The translations under genes and the position numbers were made by a program. DNA of 64,000 bases from Sitta carolinensis. Lineage: Eukaryota > Chordata > Aves > Passeriformes > Sittidae. The notes beneath the pieces are model-generated. The model did no database searches and had not been told where the DNA came from. It saw nothing but the letters and a program-made list of their open reading frames with translations. Shown here in pieces: positions 1-11,004 of this stretch (position 1 is the first letter of the stretch; every line of letters starts with the position of its first letter). The stretch lies in NCBI GenBank assembly GCA_032173965.1, contig CM063287.1, positions 4,655,859 through 4,719,858 of the forward strand. The letters run 5' to 3'.

Positions 1-661
1 TCCACGGGAATGGAGTCACATAAGCTCATCATAAAACTGCAAACGTGAGGACTCACTTCTGCAGGCTCCAGGACGAAATAACCCACCTACCACCAAGCAG
101 CAGGTGGAGAATGGACAAATTTCCCAGGGCAGGGCTTTTCTGCATCCCCCTTAAAGGCATCTGAGCCAGCAAACTGCCTGAGACAGGGTGCTGGGCAGAC
201 GTTAGCTTGATGTAACCACAATTCCCAAACTTTTCATAATTAGAGCCCAAAATGAGAAGCACCTGAACTGTGACATAAAAACAGGCATATTCACTGGGAA
301 AACTCCCCCTTCCACACCCCTTGTTATTATACTTCATGGGTAAAGCATGCTACTCTATTTATTTTTGAAATTAAGCAGAACATTTACACTGTGCCAATGA
401 AATATCCCCCCCAGCAATGCTAAATGATGACTGCAGCACCGGCCCAAAATTAAGTAGGGGGTATGTGTGATGAGGCCTAGAAGTTGGGTAATTGGAAAGA
501 ACCACTCAAAATCAGAAAAACAAACTGAAAAGTCGATTTAAAAACCCCAAAACACAACAGGGATTCAAAATTTAGAGAAACATGTTATCATCAAAAGTGC
601 TCAACTGCACTGGTAAGCTCTTTGTTAAATGACTGTTCTGTTAAGGTTTATTAAAGGCTGG
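1..661. other. Unique sequence, nothing recognised
   Basis: No transposable element, RNA gene or credible coding exon is visible here. Base composition is ordinary for bird non-coding DNA. The short open frames lack splice context or recognisable domains. Confidence 0.5.
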
Positions 662-1536
662 TGTTGTAACCACAATTGTTGGGTGTTGGGTTCTCTTGTA
701 GAATTTTTCCCATAAGTTGCCAGGGAACTGATCTCTGGGTACTTAAGAATAGTTAGGAAAGACAAAAGAAGTGGCCTGGGGTGGAGGGAGGGGAGGAGCA
801 CGTGGACTTCACTTTTTGCTGGGGATGTGCTTGTGGGGAGCAGACACAGCAGGCTGTGGCTTTCAGACTGCGCGGGGGCAGATCTCGTTTTTCACCGGCA
901 CCACTGGAGCGGAGTTTGGGGTTTTCCTGCCACGGTCTCTTCGTGTGTGTCCCGGCAATCCTGAGCCTGGCCCCTGTCTGCCCCACCGGGAGCCGCTGCA
1001 GTTCCTGCCCCCTCCCTCGCTGTTCCTTCCCTCCTGCTCCGAGTGTTCTCCACGCCTCAGCCCGCACCCCCTGTCCTGCCGGGACTCGTGCTGCAGCTCC
1101 GGCCACTGCCGGGGAGCTCCTGATCCATCTCCAGCACCCGGGACTCTGCACCCCCTGTCCTGCCGGGACTCGTGCTGCAGCTCCAGCCCCGCCGGGGAGC
1201 TCCTGATCCATCTCCAGCATCCCGGGACTCTGCACCACAGCTGCCTGTGTCGGGAACTGCACCAACAGGGGGGGAGGGTGCCAGCGGCAGAGAAAACTGG
1301 GATTGTTTCCCTGGTTCTGTCTGTTGTTCACCTCATAGTTATTGTTGTTCTGTTTTGCCTTGCTAAACACAAGTAAAGAACTGTTATCCATATCCTCACA
1401 TCTTTGCCTGAGAGCCCCTTAATTCTAAAAGTATAACAATTCGGATAGAGGAGTTTTGTTTGGGTTTTTTTTCATTCTCCATTTCAGGAGAGAGTCCTGT
1501 TTGTCCTTAGCGATACCTGTCTTCCAAACTAAGACA
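662..1536 (+). mobile_element. Retroviral LTR, CpG-rich, passerine-type
   Basis: The segment begins TGTTGTAACC and ends CCAAACTAAGACA, giving the TG...CA ends of an LTR. Its last ~170 bp match the reverse complement of the left part of the LTR at 20937-21614: both share the AGCCCCTTAATT block, the CATTCTCCATTTCAG/CATTCTCCATTCCA block and the CTTCCAAACT/TTCTTCAAACC end. They are therefore related LTRs in opposite orientation. The middle (about 770-1290) is GC- and CpG-rich and holds an 84-bp tandem duplication. A perfect polyadenylation hexamer is absent (AGTAAAG stands in its place at about 1372). I see no clear TSD (left flank GGCTGG, right flank CCAATA), so the exact ends may be off by a few bases. 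No internal viral sequence is attached, so this is probably a solo LTR. The overlapping open frames on both strands here are by-products of GC-rich LTR sequence. Confidence 0.75.
1064..1231 (+). repeat. 84-bp tandem duplication, 2 copies
   Basis: The unit starting GCACCCCCTGTCCTGCCGGG occurs at 1064 and again at 1148, a period of 84 bp. The copies differ by only a few substitutions and small indels near the centre and at the CAGCA(T)CCCGGG end. The duplication lies inside the LTR at 662-1536. Confidence 0.9.
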
Positions 1537-2092
1537 CCAATAAATCTCGTTGGACAGCTAAAATTCTGTTTTGTTCCTCAAGAGTCAAAAATTTCAGCCC
1601 AGAACAGATTCTTTTCAGCCTGTGATGCCTGGAATCGTGTTTATTGCTTTCAGTCATCAGCTATTTTTGGGTTTACTATTCCAGTTATTTCAATCACTCA
1701 GAACTGTTGTCCTGCTCTACACATTGGAAATATCTGTACAACTTCCCCATAACCTGTTGGGGCCACAGAGATTGTAGCTACAGCTTCTCTGTCTGGAGCA
1801 TTGAACTCCTCACGTTACAGCAGTTTAACATTGGTTTATCTCCTGATCTCATCCCAGCTTGGCATCTCTGCCTCTAGAACATCAAACACTTTGCAGGACT
1901 ATATTTCACTCTGTGTGGTAATGTGAAGTGCTTTTCTGTTCAGAAATGGGATCTTTCATTAGGTGGAGAAAACCCTGTCAACTTTTAGCAACATACTCGT
2001 AAATTTCAGTGGAATTAGGCACATAAATATTGTAAGGAAGCTTATGATATGTAATTTTCCCAAAACTATGGATAAGCATTAAATAATTATAC
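1537..2092. other. Unique AT-rich sequence, nothing recognised
   Basis: No repeat family or exon signal was recognised between the LTR and the AAT microsatellite. Confidence 0.45.

Positions 2093-2165
<73 letters not shown>
2093..2165. repeat. (AAT)n microsatellite, about 24 units
   Basis: An almost uninterrupted run of AAT/TAA trinucleotides is followed by AT-rich TAAATAATTATTAATAA. It explains the leucine-rich open frame on the minus strand (poly-TTA). Confidence 0.97.
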
Positions 2166-2170
<5 letters not shown>

Positions 2171-4305
2171 TTATTAATAACCCCCACATAAAATCATTAT
2201 TATGCTTTACAAACTATAATGTATATATATTTATCAAAATCTAGTTTATTGAGCATGGTAAATCAACAGAAGCATTTATTATCCACTAAAATCATATATA
2301 GAAAAATCTGAATAAAAAACAATAAATGAGAAGGAGTAAAATAGTCAGCAGTGTTCTGAAGTCCATGGAGACAGAAAAGAAACAGATTTTGTTCCAATTG
2401 TTAGGTCCTTTTTATGCCATTATAAAGCTGTTCATCCCAGTTTGTTCCAGTGAACACTAGAATCTCATCAACAGAGAAGCTGATGTTGATCAATGGATCC
2501 AACAGTTTCTGGCACACCTGAGCTGCTGCCTGGCACAGGTACCATCAACACTTTCCTGAGTGTAAGGCCTTTAATAAGCTATTTGGAATATCTTACTCAA
2601 ATAAATACTGGCCAGGAGTCAGTGCTTCCCAGGACTCCAGGCCACCTTCCACTGCTCTGATTATCTCTCCCCATTTGACCAAATAAAGCTTCTAATACCC
2701 ATTTAAATTCTTCTCAGACTGAAAGCTAACACATCTCAAGCATATTTTTTTACTGAGGCTTCTCTGTGTAGGGAAAAATAAAATTTTGCTTGTCTAATGA
2801 AGAATAGCAACTAAGTGATGAGATGCAAATACATCAAGTGTAACTCCCTGGACTGAGTGAGTATCTGGAGCCAAACACCTTTATCAATTACCTCTGAACC
2901 CCAGTAGGTAAAGCAGGATTGAAAATTAACAAAAGATTTACCTGCTGCACCCAATCTGTAAGAAATTCAGTTACTTAATAATAATTTCTCTTTTTGTACC
3001 ACCTGAACAGAAATCTCTTCCACTAGAGCTGTTCATTTTCTTTCTTGCAGCTGTTCTCTAAATTGTGCACACTTTTCTGACTGGTAGGGGAGCAAGCTAT
3101 GCTCTTGTTCTGCAGGGGGAGAGGTTAATTTTAGCCCTCATAATCCCAAACACTCCTTAGCCTTCTCCAGGCTGCCATCGGGCCGTGAGAGGCTGGAATT
3201 AACCTGCACGCCTCCTGAGCTCCAGAGAAGCCCATCCAAAAATGACACTGGAGGCCTTGGCTTGGATGCTGGGGGTCAGCACAGCTCGGGGCATGACCAG
3301 GGCTGATCCAGACACACGAGGGAACCCCTGAGGAAGGCATTTTCCTGCTCATGCTGAGCATTTCAGTGATCAGATTCTTCCACTTGTGTCTTTATGTCCT
3401 GAGTTCTTTGTGATCTGTCAGCCTCAGATTATGCTCACTGCAGAAGGGATGAAGCAGACCAAGATTTTAGGGCTGTGCAGACAGAAATAGAAAATCCTGT
3501 TAAAAAATAAAAATGACCCCTGAATTCTGATGGCCTCATAGCTGCCCTAAGAGGTAATATCCTGATTTTGGAGAATGCTGTCCTCATCACAACATCAGCA
3601 AGCTCCAACTTCATGTTACACGGCTTTGGCTTATTCCAGACAGGATTCCAACAGCTCTTCTCTATTCATTAATCCAGTGCATCCTGCAATCTGCTTTTTC
3701 TTTCAGTTTCAAAGTCTTCCAGCAATTTTGGGGATTGGCAGTACACCTTTAGTGTGGAAATTTCAACTAAGGGAAAAAATTGGGGAAGTTTTCCTTTTTC
3801 CTTAAATAAATGAAGCTATAACATGTTCTGAATGAAGTCTGTATTTTCTGATTAGCCCGTACAATAATCAACCCAATATTGAGTACTAAAGAAGTTAATT
3901 CAGAACATCTTTTTGGTCATTCAGACACACTGCCAGCTGTACTTACCCAGGCAGGGAAAGGTAGTGTGGGAAACTATGGCCTAGAAATACTAAATGCCAG
4001 TAGTTTAATTTAGAAGAGAATTGGGGTCCATGCTGAGCTGTGCAGTCACATCTCTGCTCTGCAGCTGGATACCTGGAGAGACAACTATAGACAGCAGCAC
4101 AGTTTTCTTAAATAACAAGCACCATCCGCAGTCCTGGAGTATAACTCCCATCTCTTCCTGGTAAAGCACTGAACTAGCAAATGCCTACTTAAAAAATCAA
4201 GTTAATGTCTCTACATGGTTCAGGCAGTACTTAATGGGTTACATCAAGGTGTGCAAGGTTTAGATCAACTCCTGCAGATCTCATTTCACCCTGGCTAATG
4301 AACAG
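2166..4305. other. Unique sequence, nothing recognised
   Basis: About 2.1 kb in which I see no transposable element or gene. One strong minus-strand donor-like site (GG|GTAAGTAC at about 3946) has no good acceptor partner. Confidence 0.45.
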
Positions 4306-5083
4306 TCATAGTATCACAGAATGGTTTGGGTTTGGAAGGACCTTAATGCTCATCCTGTTTCACCCCCTGCCATGGGCAGTGACACCTTCCTCTATCCCAA
4401 GTTGCTCCAAGTCCCGTCCAAACTGGCCTTGGACACTTCCATGGGTGGGGTATCCTCAGCTTCTCTAGGCAGCCTGTACCAGGGCCACCCCACCCTCCCT
4501 CACAGGGAATAAATTATTCCTAATGTGCAATCTAAACCTACTCTCAATTTCAATCCCCTCCCCTCTGTGCTGTCACTCCATGCCCTATCCAAGGTCCCTC
4601 TCCATCTTTCTTGTAGGCTCTCTCCACAGAATCCCTGAGGCTGGAAAAGCTCTCCCAGCCCCTGGAGCCCACCCTGTGCCCCGTGCCCACCTTGTGCCCA
4701 GCCCAGAGCACTGAGTGCCACCTCCAGCCCTTCCCTGCACACCTCCAGCCATGGGCACTGCAACCCTCCCTGGGCAGCCCCTGCCCAGGCCTGAGCACCC
4801 TTTCCAGGCACAAATTCCTCCTGCTGGCCAAGCTGAGCCTGCCCTGGCACAGCTTGAGGCCGTTTGCCCTTGTGCTGTCCCTGTGCCCTGGCAGCACGAC
4901 CCAACCCCCAATACTTTTCCTTACCCTCCAGGCACTGAAAGGTCACAATGAGGTCACCCCAAAGCTTCTCCTCTCCAGACTGAACAATCCAGATTTTCCC
5001 AGCATTTCCTCCCAGCTGCTCCATCCCTCTGATCATCCAGATTTGCTCCAACAGGTCCATCCATGTCCTTCCTGTGCTGAGGA
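4306..5083 (-). mobile_element. CR1 LINE 3' fragment, interrupted by a second CR1
   Basis: On the plus strand the element reads as the reverse complement of CR1. It starts TCATAGTATCACAGAATGG, followed by GGTTTGGG, CTGCCATGGGCAGTGACACC and further CR1 3'-region blocks. It continues to CTGATCATCCAGATTTGCTCC and CAACAGGTCCATCCATGTCC. The CR1 3' terminus is at 4306 and the 5'-truncated end near 5083. The match breaks at about 4621 (after CTTTCTTGTAGGCTC) and resumes at about 4920 (CCAGGCACTGAAAGGTCAC). The inserted piece is a different CR1 subfamily, listed separately. There is no intact reverse-transcriptase frame, so this is a dead copy. Confidence 0.9.
4622..4908 (-). mobile_element. Younger CR1 copy nested in the CR1 at 4306-5083
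   Basis: A second CR1 3' terminus (CCACAGAATCCCTGAGGCTGG) appears inside the older CR1. It is followed by ~230 bp that are nearly identical to the copies at 19129 and 58200 (CCACCCTGTGCCCCGTGCCC through GTGCCCTGGCAGCAC). The minus orientation matches the host element. The near-identity to two distant copies suggests a recently active subfamily, while the host CR1 is clearly more diverged. Confidence 0.85.
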
Positions 5084-5918
5084 CTTTAGTGTTAAAGGAG
5101 CAATATAAGTTTTAAATGGAAATCTGCCACTGTTCGTTTATTTTTAATAAATCATGCTCTAGGGAAGACCTATGAGCAGCAGAAAATGGACTGAAGAATT
5201 GAAGTCTGTAGGAGAGAGAATAAAAAGAAAAAGACTAAGCCTGTGAACATGAAACCCAGGAATTATTAAGAGCCATCTTTTATTCACATAGGATGCTAGG
5301 GTTTTTAAGACTGAAGGTCCAAGGCAGTAACTTAGCACGTTTTAAAGCTGTCTATACCAGTGGGTATTGCAGTAAATTACTGCCATTTCAAAATACAATG
5401 TATGCACCTACCTATATGATTACTCATAAAATGTTGTATTCTAACAAATCAAATTTATCAAATTTTATTAGGCCACAAATATAGGTATATTTATGTTTAT
5501 AAATTACTTAGCTCATTTTTTCAGGAAAAAATTATTCAGGACATGCAGTATAGTGTGATACCATTCAAAAGCAGCAAGGCTATAGCAACGTATGTTTCTG
5601 GCAAAATACAATAAAAATGTATAGACAGGGAAATAAAACTCTTGTATTTACTATTAATGTTCTTCCCTCTCCATTGACTGTCAATCATCCAGGTTTTAAC
5701 ATCGCTCAAGAAATGGCATGCTGTGAGAAAATTATGATAATTCATTCTGTAATCCATATTTCTATGAATACATGAAAAAAAAACTGGCACCAATTTTGGG
5801 TTCCCTCCTCCCTTCCTAGAAAATATGATGGGTTATTTTCAGGAGGGAAATCTATACTGCCTTGAAAATGTGTAACTAAATTCACACTGAATTAATAATC
5901 TTCCATTGATGTGGACCA

Positions 5919-5933
5919 CCCCCCCCCCCCCCC
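5919..5933. repeat. Poly-C tract (15 C)
   Basis: Uninterrupted run of 15 cytosines, preceded by GTGGACCA and followed by GACACATTCC. Homopolymers of this length are prone to sequencing error, so the length is approximate. Confidence 0.9.
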
Positions 5934-6236
5934 GACACATTCCCGAGTTTTGCAAACGCCCTTTACAAATGGATTTGCTAAGTACTTGCCTTACAAGAAT
6001 AATTTCCAACTCCTCAGGGGAGAGAGGCAGCAAAAGTTTACTACACACAACATCCAGGAGTTAGTGAGGGGTGAGAGAAAGAAGGATCCTTTGGAATTGC
6101 CAAGTGAGTTTGAGGTGTACAGTGTGACTGTCAAAAGTTGAATTGGACCCAAATCAGGAAGTTAATATTCTTCTTACTTAGCTTGAGTAAAAACAACAAA
6201 GAAAAACCAAATATATCCTTTCCTCATCTTTTATAG

Positions 6237-6400
6237 GGTTATGCAAAAGTGAAAAACAGGGAGAATGTGAAGCAATGTCTGGAAAACAAGAAAGAAATGG
6301 CCTTCAAGATGCTACCCCAAGTTTTGTTGGAATTCTAAATCATCCCTCACTTAGAGGAAGTTGGGACAAAGTGCTCAATGGAATCCCTCTTCTTCCATTG
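6237..6400 (+). other. Weak exon candidate (164 bp)
   Basis: A pyrimidine-rich stretch (CCTTTCCTCATCTTTTATAG) looks like a 3' splice site, and TTG|GTAAGG looks like a 5' splice site. The 164 bp between them stay open in one frame (two bases plus 54 codons, including SGKQERNGLQDATPSF). No domain or family is recognised. One open frame of this size is expected fairly often by chance, and its phase does not join the other candidates in the window. Without transcript or conservation data it should not be treated as a gene. Confidence 0.12.
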
Positions 6401-7184
6401 GTAAGGATTTCTGGAGTGATAAGGCTTCACAGTTGGGCACAGGGAGAGTTTGCTTTCACTGAAAAGCATTTGGTGAGATAATCTGGACTAAAGTAGAGCT
6501 TTGGGTTTGGCAATAGACCTCTCTTATTCTTTCCATCTTGTTTTTGAGAAAAAATGGCAAGAAATCAGGCACTTAGTGTTCCATACAATAAAAAAGTAAG
6601 ATATGAATCATGTGAGTCAACATATTACAAAATATAAAATATTATCAACATTTTTGATGCTGGAACACTAAGAAGTGTCTCCGCCTTGGCTTCAGATCAG
6701 CTACAGGGCACATGCTTTCAGAGAAGGTGAAATATACTCATGAACTCTCCAGTGCTTAAGAAATTAATCTCTCTTCTTAATGAGCAATTAGAAATAGGTA
6801 TTTAAGCAAGTAACAGACCTAACTTTCTTAATCCCCTTGAGTCTAAATAATACTTGGAGCAGAATGCTGCTTTCAGACTCATTTCCCCTGTGATGTTATA
6901 CCTCCTAAGAAGACCCAGTGACTCTCTGAAGCCCTAAGGTGTTCCTCCAAGGCAGAACCCTCAGTGCCTGGCAGTCCTGGGGACCATTTCTGTTGAGAGC
7001 TTTCCAGCACACCCCAAGCAATACATTGGTTTTAACTGCACACTCTGTGAGAAGGAAAAGCACCCCTTCCCAGCAGTTTATGGACAAGCAGGTTGCACCA
7101 TCCACTGGGACACACCTGTGATTGGCAATTCTGCTTGTGTTTAGTGCAGAGCTATTTACCTCCAAAACAAAAGGAGAATACCCA

Positions 7185-7672
7185 GTAGTTTGGGTAGGAA
7201 GGGACCTTAAAGTTTATCCTGTTCTACTCCTGCCATGGGCAGGGACACCTCCCACTATCTCAGGCTGCTCCAAGCCCCAGTGTCCAACTTTCAGGGATCC
7301 AGGGGCAGCCCCAGCTGCTCTGGGCACCCTGTGCCAGGGCTGCCCACCCTGCCAGGGGACAATTCCTGCCCAATATCCCATCCAGCCCTGCCCTCTGGCA
7401 GTGGGAGCCATTCCCTGTGTGCTGTCCCTCCATCCCTTGTCCCCAGTCCCTCCCCAGCTCTCCTGGAGCCCCTTTAGTCCCTGGCAGGGGCTCTGAGCTC
7501 TCCCTGAAGCCTTCTCCTCTCCAGGTGAGCACCCCCAGCTCTCCCAGCCTGGCTCCAGAGCAGAGGGGCTCCAGCCCTGGAGCAGCTCCATGGCATCCTC
7601 TGGACTGGCTCCAACAGGTTAACTTCTCCCAAGTGTTGAGGCCCCACACTGGACACAGTCCTGCAGATGGAG
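7185..7672 (-). mobile_element. CR1 LINE 3' fragment
   Basis: Reverse-complement CR1: TTTGGGTAGGAAGGGACC, CTGCCATGGGCAGGGACACC, AGCCCCAGCTGCTCTGGGCA and CCCTGTGCCAGGGCTGCCCA, continuing to TGGACTGGCTCCAACAGG and GAGGCCCCACACTGGACACA. The terminal octamers on the left are degraded. It belongs to the same subfamily as the copies at 32550, 47880/48450 and 53653. It is 5'-truncated with no RT frame. Confidence 0.9.
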
Positions 7673-9614
7673 GCATTTGGTGAGCTCTGACACAGCTACA
7701 GCCTCGTGTTTCTATTTCTCTTCGGAGGCTGCACCACACCCCCATAATTTTCATCGCCAGAGTGACTGAGGAGTAGTGGCTGAGCTGACAACTCTCTCCA
7801 CACAGGATAACAGCACTGGGAGTTCCTCAAGGCCTCCAGAGTGTTGGCAAGAGCTCCCTCCACGCCACAGCGCTGCCCTGGGGGGATTCTTAAAGGAAAA
7901 CATCTCCACTTTTAAATTGGAAATATCTAAGCACTTTAATTGTTTTTCCAGACCCAGTGACCTCCCTGGCCTTTTTGCTCTCTCTCCCTGCTCCGAGTGA
8001 TGCTCCTGTGTGTGCACATGGAGTAACAGGGGAATGGTTTTCTGGGAGAGCCCACTGGACTTCCAGCTGCTCCTCCCACTTTTCCTGCCTCATCTGTGTG
8101 TACCCTGGACTGGGTACTAAGTACCCAAGTCAAATCAATTCCAGCAGAAAGAACATGGCCAGACAGGAAAATACCAAAGATTCTAAGGTATATTTATTTG
8201 CTGTACACTTGAAATGAAGACAGGTTTGTCAGATAATGTAGTATTTTAAAGTAATTTTTAAAAAATTGATCTCACAAAAGTATTTTCTTTCTTTAAATGT
8301 AGCATAAGCTGTGTTTTTTCTGTCCACACAATTTCTTGGGAATATTTTCTTTTATTTTAATATGCAAAATTTAAGCAGTACTTTAGATTTTTTCCACCTC
8401 CAGAAGTTGTTCATATGTTCTTTCATGGTTTTTAGAAGGCTCATTTTAAAAATGAAAAAAATCAAACTTCAATTTTTTTCTCCCATTGGGATTAGATAAT
8501 GCAAACCAGCTGATATTGCTGTAATATGTTAAGCTTATTTTGCAATTTTGATATGAAATATGAAAAAATACATAAAATTCAAATATGCCATTAATCTAAT
8601 TCAAGCTTTGCTGATACTCACTAGCTATTTTACTGGTATTTGCCTGGAAAATTATCTTTGTTCTCCTTATTGCAATAGATCTTATTGAAACATCTATCGG
8701 GAAGCCTTTTTTTCAGTAACAGGGAAATAACAGCAAATAATACAGTAAAAAATCTGTCAGATATATACTGCATTTTAAACACTTCTGTATCTCCTTCATT
8801 TTCTTCCTAACAACTCCATTTTAACTTTGGTCAAATGGAAAAAAAAATTGAGAGGCACAGCTGCCTTGGGTGCAGACCTGGGCTGTCACACGTTTGAGCT
8901 GGCCAGTCAGAATGCACATGCCAAATGCACACCGGGAAAAGGAGCCCACGTCTGCTCATTCTGCAATTTAATTTCTAAAGTTTTGGCCACAGAAGTTCCC
9001 TCTACCTCTACAAAATTGTTGCCCTTATCCAGCAGTTCTGTATCTCCAGCTCGGCTGGTGGAAGTGGCCCAGCCAAGAACCCTTGCAATGCCCAGTCTAG
9101 ACATTCCCACAGCTAAATCCTGGAAGGAGCAAGGCTTGGCCACCTGTAAAACACAAGAAATCTGCCTAAAAAACAACACACATCTTCAATGGCAATCTTC
9201 AGGCACTGGTCCCACTCCTGTTAAACTCCAGAACTGGAGCAGGATGCTCTGCCTGTAGTGGAGGCAGAACAACTCCAGCAATGCCCCATTTTCAGAGCTG
9301 TCAGAGGCAGGTGGAGTAGGGGAATCATCTTGAGTTTGGGATGAATAAAGCTGAAAGCAGCCTGACTCATCAATCCCGAGTTAAACATCCTGATAGTTAG
9401 CTGAAGATATGGCAGAGCTGATAAAGGAACAAAGTGATCCCACTGATAACTTATCTAAATCTGCTCACTGACACAGCTTGCCTGGGGACACCTGACTGAC
9501 AGAAGATTTCTTTAGACTGCAGAAATCCAGACCCACTTTTTAATGGGAGGATCTTCTAATAAACCCCTTCCTGGGGTGTGTGTGGAATTCCTCCCTGGAG
9601 TGAGGATATCCTTT
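7673..9614. other. Unique sequence, no element recognised
   Basis: Nothing identifiable. The 143-codon plus-strand frame at 8827-9258 is the longest frame outside repeats on this side of the window. It has no recognisable domain, signal peptide or splice context. Confidence 0.4.
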
Positions 9615-9619
9615 CAAGG
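9615..9619 (+). other. Target-site duplication CAAGG, left
   Basis: CAAGG immediately precedes the TG of the LTR and recurs exactly at 11000-11004, right after its terminal CA. Confidence 0.9.
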
Positions 9620-9968
9620 TGTGGTGGTTTGAAAAGGAAATGAGGGGTTTTTTTGGAATTCAGTAGTCAAACCAATGAGTGCTCAGGTTTGAATATTGGC
9701 ACCTGGTGTGGCCACTGAGGACAAGGATCCGCCTCTGAGAACACAGGGGGTTCAAAGCAGAGCGCTCCCAGGAGAACTCTCTCTTGGTTCCGGTCCCTGC
9801 GGACGGGCGGATCTCCCCTGCCCAGCTGGGCGGGGAGGGGAAGCCATGCGGCCTGGGCGAGGTAGGCTGGAGCCTTGGGCACAGAGGGGAGAGGAAGATC
9901 CTGCAGGATGGAAGGGTGGAGAGAGTACAAGAACCTTGAGAGGCATCAGGCAGCCTCCTTCCCCCCTC

Positions 9969-9970
<2 letters not shown>

Positions 9971-10029
<59 letters not shown>

Positions 10030-10037
10030 AAGAGAGA
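9971..10037. repeat. (GA)n microsatellite inside the LTR
   Basis: About 25 GA units with two interruptions near the right end (GAGG, GAAAG). It creates spurious serine/leucine-rich and Arg-Glu-rich frames. Confidence 0.95.
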
Positions 10038-10861
10038 CTGTGTCTGTGCCACTTTAAAATTGGATATCGGCAGCCGGGCAGCACGGCCAAAAGAGTGAAG
10101 AGAGAGAGGCACAAAAAGTACTAACAACTTGCTGTGGGAGTTTGGACAGGCACAGTCCAAGGTTTTAACCCTTTTTGTAAATGATGGAAACTTTATAAAT
10201 GCTAATCTTCCTGAATCTGAAGAAGGAAGATAAAGAAAACTAAGCAAAGATGATAAAAATTCATGCAAGTGGAAGATTGTCAAAGAATACTGAAAAGAAT
10301 CCTAGGTGGGAGGAGATGATGGAGTGGCCTTTGGCTGGACTTTTCTTGTAAAGCCATGGACGGACTTTTTTTTGTGACATAGAAACTGCATCTGGGGAGA
10401 GGCATTGGCTTGGAGCCAGGAGTGGACGGTGGAAAGTGGTGTGGGCAGAGATGAGAGGAAGAGCTCTGTTCTCAAGGCCCCTCAGCCCCAGGGGGTGAAA
10501 TTTTGGGGGGACTGGTGTCCCAGAATTTGAGAACCTGTCGTTTTTTGGAACTGACCAAAGCATCTTTAAAAAGAGAAACCCTAGAAACAGTTCTGGTCCA
10601 TGCACAGTGGTGAGAGCACTGGACGTGGAAGAAGAAGTCACGAGATGGTGCAAGAAGGACTCCTATCTCTCCTTGATGAACTGAGTACTAATTATCAAAA
10701 AGGTGGTAATGGACTAAAAATTAATTATCTGAAAGGTGGTAACTTAATTGGGAATTTTTAGTTTGTTTTATTGTGTTAAGAACTAGGGTGGGGGGAGGAG
10801 GAAGAGTGTTTTTTAAAGTTTTCATCTTCTTCTGTATGTGTCTTCTTTACATATTATAAGT

Positions 10862-10867
10862 AATAAA
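10862..10867 (+). promoter_or_regulatory. LTR polyadenylation signal AATAAA
   Basis: Located 132 bp before the LTR's right end and followed by TTCTTCTTTCC and GTTTTGCTCTG, the usual downstream T/GT-rich context. Confidence 0.7.
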
Positions 10868-10999
10868 GTTCTTCTTTCCTTTTGTTTTCTAAATTAGAAA
10901 CTGTTTTGCTCTGTTTTTTGGTCACATCTCACAGCAAGTACCAGGGACAGTATTATCTTCATGGGGGCACTGGCTTTGTACCAGCGTCAAACCCTGACA

Positions 11000-11004
11000 C
11001 AAGG
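11000..11004 (+). other. Target-site duplication CAAGG, right
   Basis: Exact copy of 9615-9619. Confidence 0.9.

Larger units (their letters stand above)
5084..7184. other. Mostly unique sequence with a short poly-C tract
   Basis: No transposable element was recognised. It contains a 15-base C run (5919-5933) and a weak exon candidate (6237-6400), listed separately. Confidence 0.45.
9620..10999 (+). mobile_element. ERVL-type solo LTR, 1,380 bp
   Basis: The segment begins TGTGGTGGTTTG and ends AAACCCTGACA, with a perfect 5-bp TSD (CAAGG). Five-base duplications are typical of ERVL-like elements. The 3' part carries an AATAAA signal at 10862-10867 followed by a T/GT-rich stretch, as expected for the R/U5 region. 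Landmarks are shared with the LTR at 16504-17573: a GGGAGGAGATGATGGAG/GGGAGGAGAATGAGGAG block, TCTTGTAAAGCCATGG/TTTTGTAAGCCATGG, and CTGTTTTGCTCT...CATCTCACAGCA near the end. The two are related families. A (GA)n run and a short duplicated AATTATC...AGGTGGTAA motif lie inside. Because the TSD lies directly on both ends, this is a solo LTR left after loss of the provirus interior. CpG-rich patches (about 9780-9870) suggest it is not very old. Confidence 0.9.

Noticed and set aside
753..1391. Overlapping 200-codon frames on both strands
   Set aside because: They lie in a CpG-rich LTR with an internal duplication. Frames open on both strands are a composition effect.
8827..9258. 143-codon plus-strand frame outside repeats
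   Set aside because: No recognisable domain, no splice context, and length within chance expectation for 64 kb in six frames.
9660..10283. 207-codon minus-strand frame
   Set aside because: Built around the (GA)n microsatellite of the ERVL-type LTR (Ser/Leu repeats); no viral protein motif.
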